From assembly GCA_916719935.1 (NCBI GenBank), contig CAKAPY010000039.1, positions 1 to 9,352 on the forward strand: a stretch of 9,352 nucleotides of DNA. The letters run 5' to 3'. This document shows, one piece after another, positions 6,015 through 9,352 of this stretch. Source of the DNA: an uncultured Actinomyces sp. Lineage in GTDB: Bacteria > Actinomycetota > Actinomycetes > Actinomycetales > Actinomycetaceae. Made by a program: the position numbers and the translations under genes. Numbering within the stretch: position 1 is the first letter of the stretch; each line of letters opens with the position of its first letter. The notes under the pieces are model-generated. The model was not told the DNA's origin. It was given only the letters and a program-made list of their open reading frames with translations, and did not search any database.

Positions 6015-7298
6015 CTAATTCCCCATATAGGGATCGTGATGAGCATTCGGGTTCTCAATTTCAATGGGGTGTGCACCCGCGCGAACATGCAGATGGATAT
6101 CCCACCGTTTCATACACACCGCTGCAGCAATAATCGTGACAATCAAGGTCGATACTGAACCCACCCAAATCGAGGCGCGAGCATCAATCACTTGACCAAT
6201 CCACCCCACAAATGGAGCGCCGATAGGTGTCGACCCCATAACGACCATGCCGTATAGCGCCAAAACCCGTCCACGTACGTCTTCTGCAGTCGTCGTTTGA
6301 ACTGCAGCATTTGCAGAAGTGAGCATGGTGATCATGGCAAAACCCGTCGGAACACACATGATTCCGTAGGTTTCATAAGTGGGCGTGAATGCCAGAATCG
6401 TTGATACAACACCCAGTGCGATAGTCGAACCAACGACCAAACGAAGACGCGGAAGCTTCCGACGCGCAGCGAAAAGTGCCCCAGAAAACGATCCGACCGC
6501 AATCAATGCACTCAACATGCCGTACTGGCCCGCTCCCCTATGAAAAACCGTCGTCGCCATGACAGCCGTCGTGAGCTGCTGATTGAGGGCCAAAGCCGAA
6601 GCAAAACCAACTACGACAATGATCAGAATAAGGTCGGGACGGCCTCGTAAATACACAAGCCCCTCACGCAGCTGCCCTTTCTTCCGAGGAACCGGCCGGC
6701 GAGGCACTAAATCTCTATGGCGAATTGATGTCGTGAACATCGCAGCAATCAGGAACATTCCCGAGTTCACAAAGAAGACCCAGGCCTCGCCCACCCAATC
6801 AATCATCAAGCCCGAAATCGCGGGGCCTACCAGACGGGCAAAGTTAAAAGCAACGGAGTTGAGCGCTACAGCGTTCGTGATCGATGAAGCGGGGACAAGC
6901 TCGGAAACAAAAGCCTGGCGTGCAGGAGAGTCGAAAGCCGCGGCCACTCCCCCGCCAAAGGCTAAGGCATACACCAGCCACAGATGCGCATGCCCCGTAA
7001 AAACCATTATTCCCAAGAGCAGGCCGAAAATGCCGAAAGATGTCTGAGTGACTTGGATGATTCCTTTGCGATCAAGACGGTCGACCACGACGCCCGCATA
7101 GGGACTCAAAAGAAGAATTGGGAGGAATTGAAGAGCCGTGACGACCCCGATTTGGAACGAGGAATTCTGCGTCAATACGGTCAAAACAAGCCAGTCCTGA
7201 GCAACGCGCTGCATCCACTGGGCAGAAGCAGCCAACACATTGGCAACAAACCAATGCCGGAAACTCCGGTACTCAAATGACTGAAAAGTTCGTGACAC
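6015..7298 (-). CDS. MFS exporter (MFS_3 / EntS-like group)
   Basis: The predicted product is 427 residues. The start chosen is GTG at 7298 because GGGGGG (7304-7309) lies five bases upstream and the protein then begins MSRTFQSFEYRSFRHWF, the usual opening of this family. The same frame is open to 7382, but that extension (MCGAGMCRPH) overlaps the permease terminator. WMQRVAQDWLVL (28-39) in helix 1 and GVVVDRLDRKGI (69-80, motif A) mark the MFS_3 branch. About twelve membrane helices are visible, and the tail is His-containing and polar. It is probably a proton-driven exporter of a small molecule; drug or siderophore export is possible, but the substrate cannot be read. It precedes the DtxR-family gene by 131 bases on the same strand. 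Confidence 0.88.
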   Translation of the reverse strand: MSRTFQSFEYRSFRHWFVANVLAASAQWMQRVAQDWLVLTVLTQNSSFQIGVVTALQFLPILLLSPYAGVVVDRLDRKGIIQVTQTSFGIFGLLLGIMVFTGHAHLWLVYALAFGGGVAAAFDSPARQAFVSELVPASSITNAVALNSVAFNFARLVGPAISGLMIDWVGEAWVFFVNSGMFLIAAMFTTSIRHRDLVPRRPVPRKKGQLREGLVYLRGRPDLILIIVVVGFASALALNQQLTTAVMATTVFHRGAGQYGMLSALIAVGSFSGALFAARRKLPRLRLVVGSTIALGVVSTILAFTPTYETYGIMCVPTGFAMITMLTSANAAVQTTTAEDVRGRVLALYGMVVMGSTPIGAPFVGWIGQVIDARASIWVGSVSTLIVTIIAAAVCMKRWDIHLHVRAGAHPIEIENPNAHHDPYMGN

Positions 7299-7350
7299 AA
7301 AAGCCCCCCGCATAGCACAACACCGCTTTTGAGGATACGCCCAAATACAC

Positions 7351-7380
7351 GTGTGGGGCCGACACATGCCGGCCCCACAC
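7351..7380 (-). terminator. Terminator after the purine permease gene
   Basis: Arms GTGTGGGGCCG (7351-7361) and 7370-7380 form a perfect 11-bp stem with an 8-base loop. It starts 16 bases after the permease stop codon. On the minus strand the stem is followed by GTGTATTTGG, a weak T-tract. Confidence 0.75.
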
Positions 7381-7395
7381 AAGGTAGATAACGGA

Positions 7396-8871
7396 TCAGG
7401 CTCCCAAAGCAGCCCGAATCGGACCCAAGAGGAAGTAGACCACGAAGAGGATCGAGGTCAGCCACATCAGCGGGTGAATCTTACGAGCCTTGCCCAGGGT
7501 GATCTGAATGACTGTGTAGGCAATGAAGCCAACACCGATACCCACCGAGATCGAGTAGGCGAAAGGCATGAAGGCGATGGTCAAGAAGCCGGGGATTGCA
7601 TACTCCGGATCCTTCCAATCAACCTCAAGAACCTGAGCCATCATAAGGAAGCCAACGAAGACCAGTGCGGTCGAGGCGGCCTCGGTCGGGACAAGCTGAA
7701 CCAGGGGCGAAAGGAAGGTGGACAGCAGGAAGAGGACACCGGTGACAACCGAGGCCAAACCAGTACGCGCACCCTCGCCAACACCGGAGGTCGACTCAAT
7801 GTAGGAGGTGTTCGAAGAGACACCGCCCAGACCACCTGCAGCAGCGGCCAAGGAGTCAATGAGCAGAATACGGCTGGAGTGAGGCGGGTTTCCAGCTTCG
7901 TCGAGAAGACCACCCTCAGCACCGACAGCAACCATCGTTCCCATGGTGTCGAAGAAGTCTGCAAGCATCAGCGAGAAGATCAGCAGAACAACCGAAACGA
8001 CGCCGAGCTTTCCGAAGGCGCCGAAGAAATCGATCTGGAAGAGCGAGTTAAAGCTGGGGATCGAAATCGGAGAGCCGCTCAGTGCTGGAACGGTCTGTCC
8101 CCAACCGGTCGGAGAGTTCTCACTACGTACGGGAAGGTGAACGAAGAGCTGAAGGATCGCTGCCAAAACCGTGGAAGTGATAAGGCCGATGAGCATTGCG
8201 CCCTTGACCTTGCGCACGTACAAGATGATGGTCAGACCAAGGCCGACAACGAAGACCAAGGTTGGCCATCCCTGCAGGGAGCCATTAATACCAAGCTGAA
8301 CCGGGGTTGCGCCTGCACGAATGATACCCGCGTTAATCAGGCCAACCAGGGTAATAAAAAGACCGATACCTACAGAGATAGCGGTCTTGATCTGGTACGG
8401 AACTGCGCGGAAGACCGCGTCTCGGAATCCTGTCAGAACCAGAAGGGTAATGAGGATACCCTCCCAGAAGATGAGGCCCATGGCCTCTTGGAAGGTGAGT
8501 CCTGAACCAAGGACCAAGGTGAAGGAGACGATTGCATTGAGGCCAAGACCTGCGGCCAGCGCCAGCGGGTAGTTCGCAACGACACCCATGAGGATGGTCA
8601 TGATGCCCGCGACAAGTGCGGTGCCTGCAGCAATTCCTGCTGGGGTAATGGAGCCGTCTTGAGGCAGAGCGGCCGAAAGAATCGATGGGTTAACAACAAG
8701 GATGTAGGCCATTGCGAAGAAGGTGACCACGCCACCTCGGATTTCGCGACCAATTGTGGATCCACGTTCAGAAATGTGGAAGAAAGTGTCAAGGGAATTC
8801 AGTGGCTTCGCGCTCGTGGGCGCTTTTTCTTGTGTGCTCACTCCCCAAAGTTTCGCTGAAAAAACGCTCAA
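7396..8871 (-). CDS. NCS2/AzgA-type purine (guanine/hypoxanthine or adenine) permease
   Basis: The frame encodes up to 491 residues of a multi-helix membrane protein of the AzgA branch of the NCS2 nucleobase transporters (PbuG, PbuO, AdeP, AdeQ relatives). Diagnostic features are ERGSTIGREIRGGVVTFFAM (35-54), GLGLNAIVSF (108-117), ADFFDTMGT (304-312) and TSYIESTSGVGEGARTGLA (355-373). These proteins import purine bases with protons for salvage; which base is taken cannot be decided here. The start is uncertain. TTG at 8871 gives 491 residues but lacks a Shine-Dalgarno sequence. GTG at 8841 (481 residues, beginning MSTQEKAP) looks more like relatives, though its GGGGA lies unusually close. The gene is followed by its own terminator at 7351-7380. 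I looked for a purine riboswitch upstream and did not find one. Confidence 0.92.
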   Translation of the reverse strand: MSVFSAKLWGVSTQEKAPTSAKPLNSLDTFFHISERGSTIGREIRGGVVTFFAMAYILVVNPSILSAALPQDGSITPAGIAAGTALVAGIMTILMGVVANYPLALAAGLGLNAIVSFTLVLGSGLTFQEAMGLIFWEGILITLLVLTGFRDAVFRAVPYQIKTAISVGIGLFITLVGLINAGIIRAGATPVQLGINGSLQGWPTLVFVVGLGLTIILYVRKVKGAMLIGLITSTVLAAILQLFVHLPVRSENSPTGWGQTVPALSGSPISIPSFNSLFQIDFFGAFGKLGVVSVVLLIFSLMLADFFDTMGTMVAVGAEGGLLDEAGNPPHSSRILLIDSLAAAAGGLGGVSSNTSYIESTSGVGEGARTGLASVVTGVLFLLSTFLSPLVQLVPTEAASTALVFVGFLMMAQVLEVDWKDPEYAIPGFLTIAFMPFAYSISVGIGVGFIAYTVIQITLGKARKIHPLMWLTSILFVVYFLLGPIRAALGA

Positions 8872-8924
8872 AGTGAAGCGTTTATCATCCAGCGAGATGC
8901 ACTTTGATTTCCCGGATTGACCTG

Positions 8925-8945
8925 CTTATAGTTCTTATTTAGAAC
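8925..8945 (-). promoter_or_regulatory. Possible permease promoter -10 with overlapping palindrome
   Basis: On the minus strand TATAAG (8925-8930) matches five of six -10 bases, but I see no good -35. Directly upstream lies the palindrome GTTCT-N5-AGAAC (8931-8945), where a spacer would be, which suggests an operator. Transcription would begin near 8918. Confidence 0.35.
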
Positions 8946-8957
8946 CAGTTTCGTTTT

Positions 8958-9352
8958 TCAGGACCCGATTCGCTCAGATTCAACAAGAAAATCGTTGATA
9001 CGCGAAGGGCGAACTGGCCAATCTGTTCCGTTGTTCGGCACATCGGTTTCAGAGTGCGCACCGCAGGTATGATCCAAACTCACGACACAGCCATCATCTT
9101 GTGCCCATTCATTTGCACAGACACCAAAGACTAGACGCATCGAACCGGACATCTTCATGAGGAAGCCGCAGGTCGAACAGGTCTGCTTGGGGCGACGACC
9201 ACGTTTGGGACCGCGCTCCGAGGCGTACCAGCGCTTTGCAGCATCATCGTGACCTTTATCAGAAAGAACGCGAACGCGCCCCAATCCCAACTCGCGATCC
9301 GTTGGCAAATCCGGGTCCTCACCGGTGTCCTCAAGCCCCGAAATCAGGCGAT
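8958..9352 (-). CDS. DUF3027 family protein, C-terminal 130 residues (partial, cut by right edge)
   Basis: The frame is open from the right edge to a TGA at 8958-8960. The in-frame TTG at 9308 is internal, because coding sequence continues upstream of it (RLISGLEDTGEDPD). The core runs CSTCGFLMKMSGSM, FGVCANEW, DDGCVVSLDH and CGAHSETD, the signature block of DUF3027, a family of unknown function found in actinobacteria. The CxxC pair, the later Cys and His-x2-Cys residues and a basic KRGRRPKQ stretch before them hint at metal or nucleic-acid binding, but that is inference. The N-terminal part lies outside the window. Confidence 0.88.
   Translation of the reverse strand, partial: RLISGLEDTGEDPDLPTDRELGLGRVRVLSDKGHDDAAKRWYASERGPKRGRRPKQTCSTCGFLMKMSGSMRLVFGVCANEWAQDDGCVVSLDHTCGAHSETDVPNNGTDWPVRPSRINDFLVESERIGS

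Noticed and set aside
7351..8505. 384-codon open frame on the plus strand opposite the permease gene
   Set aside because: Its product is highly polar and low in complexity, with no recognisable domain. It is the reverse complement of a clearly conserved membrane protein, and long antisense frames are common opposite such genes.
8842..8957. Purine riboswitch upstream of the purine permease
   Set aside because: The conserved core bases and three-way junction stems of purine riboswitches are not present in this short gap.

Overview
The window looks like the chromosome of a Gram-positive actinobacterium of moderate GC content. A host-associated member of the Actinomycetaceae is my best guess; GC was judged by eye, not counted. 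The supporting evidence is a DtxR/IdeR-type repressor with corynebacterial residue numbering, a DUF3027 protein (an actinobacterial family), a tandem universal stress protein, a c-di-AMP (ydaO-type) riboswitch ahead of a secreted NlpC/P60 hydrolase, frequent GTG starts, and a secreted surface adhesin with a Pro/Thr/Glu-rich stalk.

Every gene I can support reads on the minus strand, so transcription runs from high to low coordinates. In that order the window holds: the C-terminal part of a DUF3027 protein (cut by the right edge); an AzgA/PbuG-type purine permease; an MFS exporter of the EntS-like MFS_3 group; a DtxR/IdeR metal-dependent repressor; a promoter, riboswitch and NlpC/P60 peptidoglycan hydrolase; a two-domain universal stress protein; a tRNA-Arg(CCT); a second MFS_3-type exporter; and a large MSCRAMM-like adhesin whose repeat stalk runs off the left edge. 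Hairpins separate most of them (1390-1425, 2851-2892, 3038-3065, 4123-4158, 7351-7380), so they are mostly single-gene units rather than one operon.

Functionally the stretch combines envelope and surface functions (adhesin, hydrolase), nutrient and export transporters (purine permease, two exporters), metal homeostasis (DtxR) and stress response (USP). The regulatory highlight is the leader of the hydrolase gene: a near-consensus promoter (5081-5109), a c-di-AMP aptamer (about 4904-5038) whose closing stem ends two bases before the Shine-Dalgarno sequence, and a GTG start at 4889. Several reading frames start too far upstream if taken at full length: the hydrolase frame would run into its riboswitch, and the 6015-7298 exporter frame would run into the permease terminator.

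I found no CRISPR array, insertion sequence, prophage gene or evident new multi-gene system. Apart from the riboswitch and the repeat-bearing adhesin, this is ordinary actinobacterial chromosome. The gaps longer than 300 bases are 1172-1484 (a terminator plus AT-rich sequence with no gene) and 4890-5193 (riboswitch and promoter).
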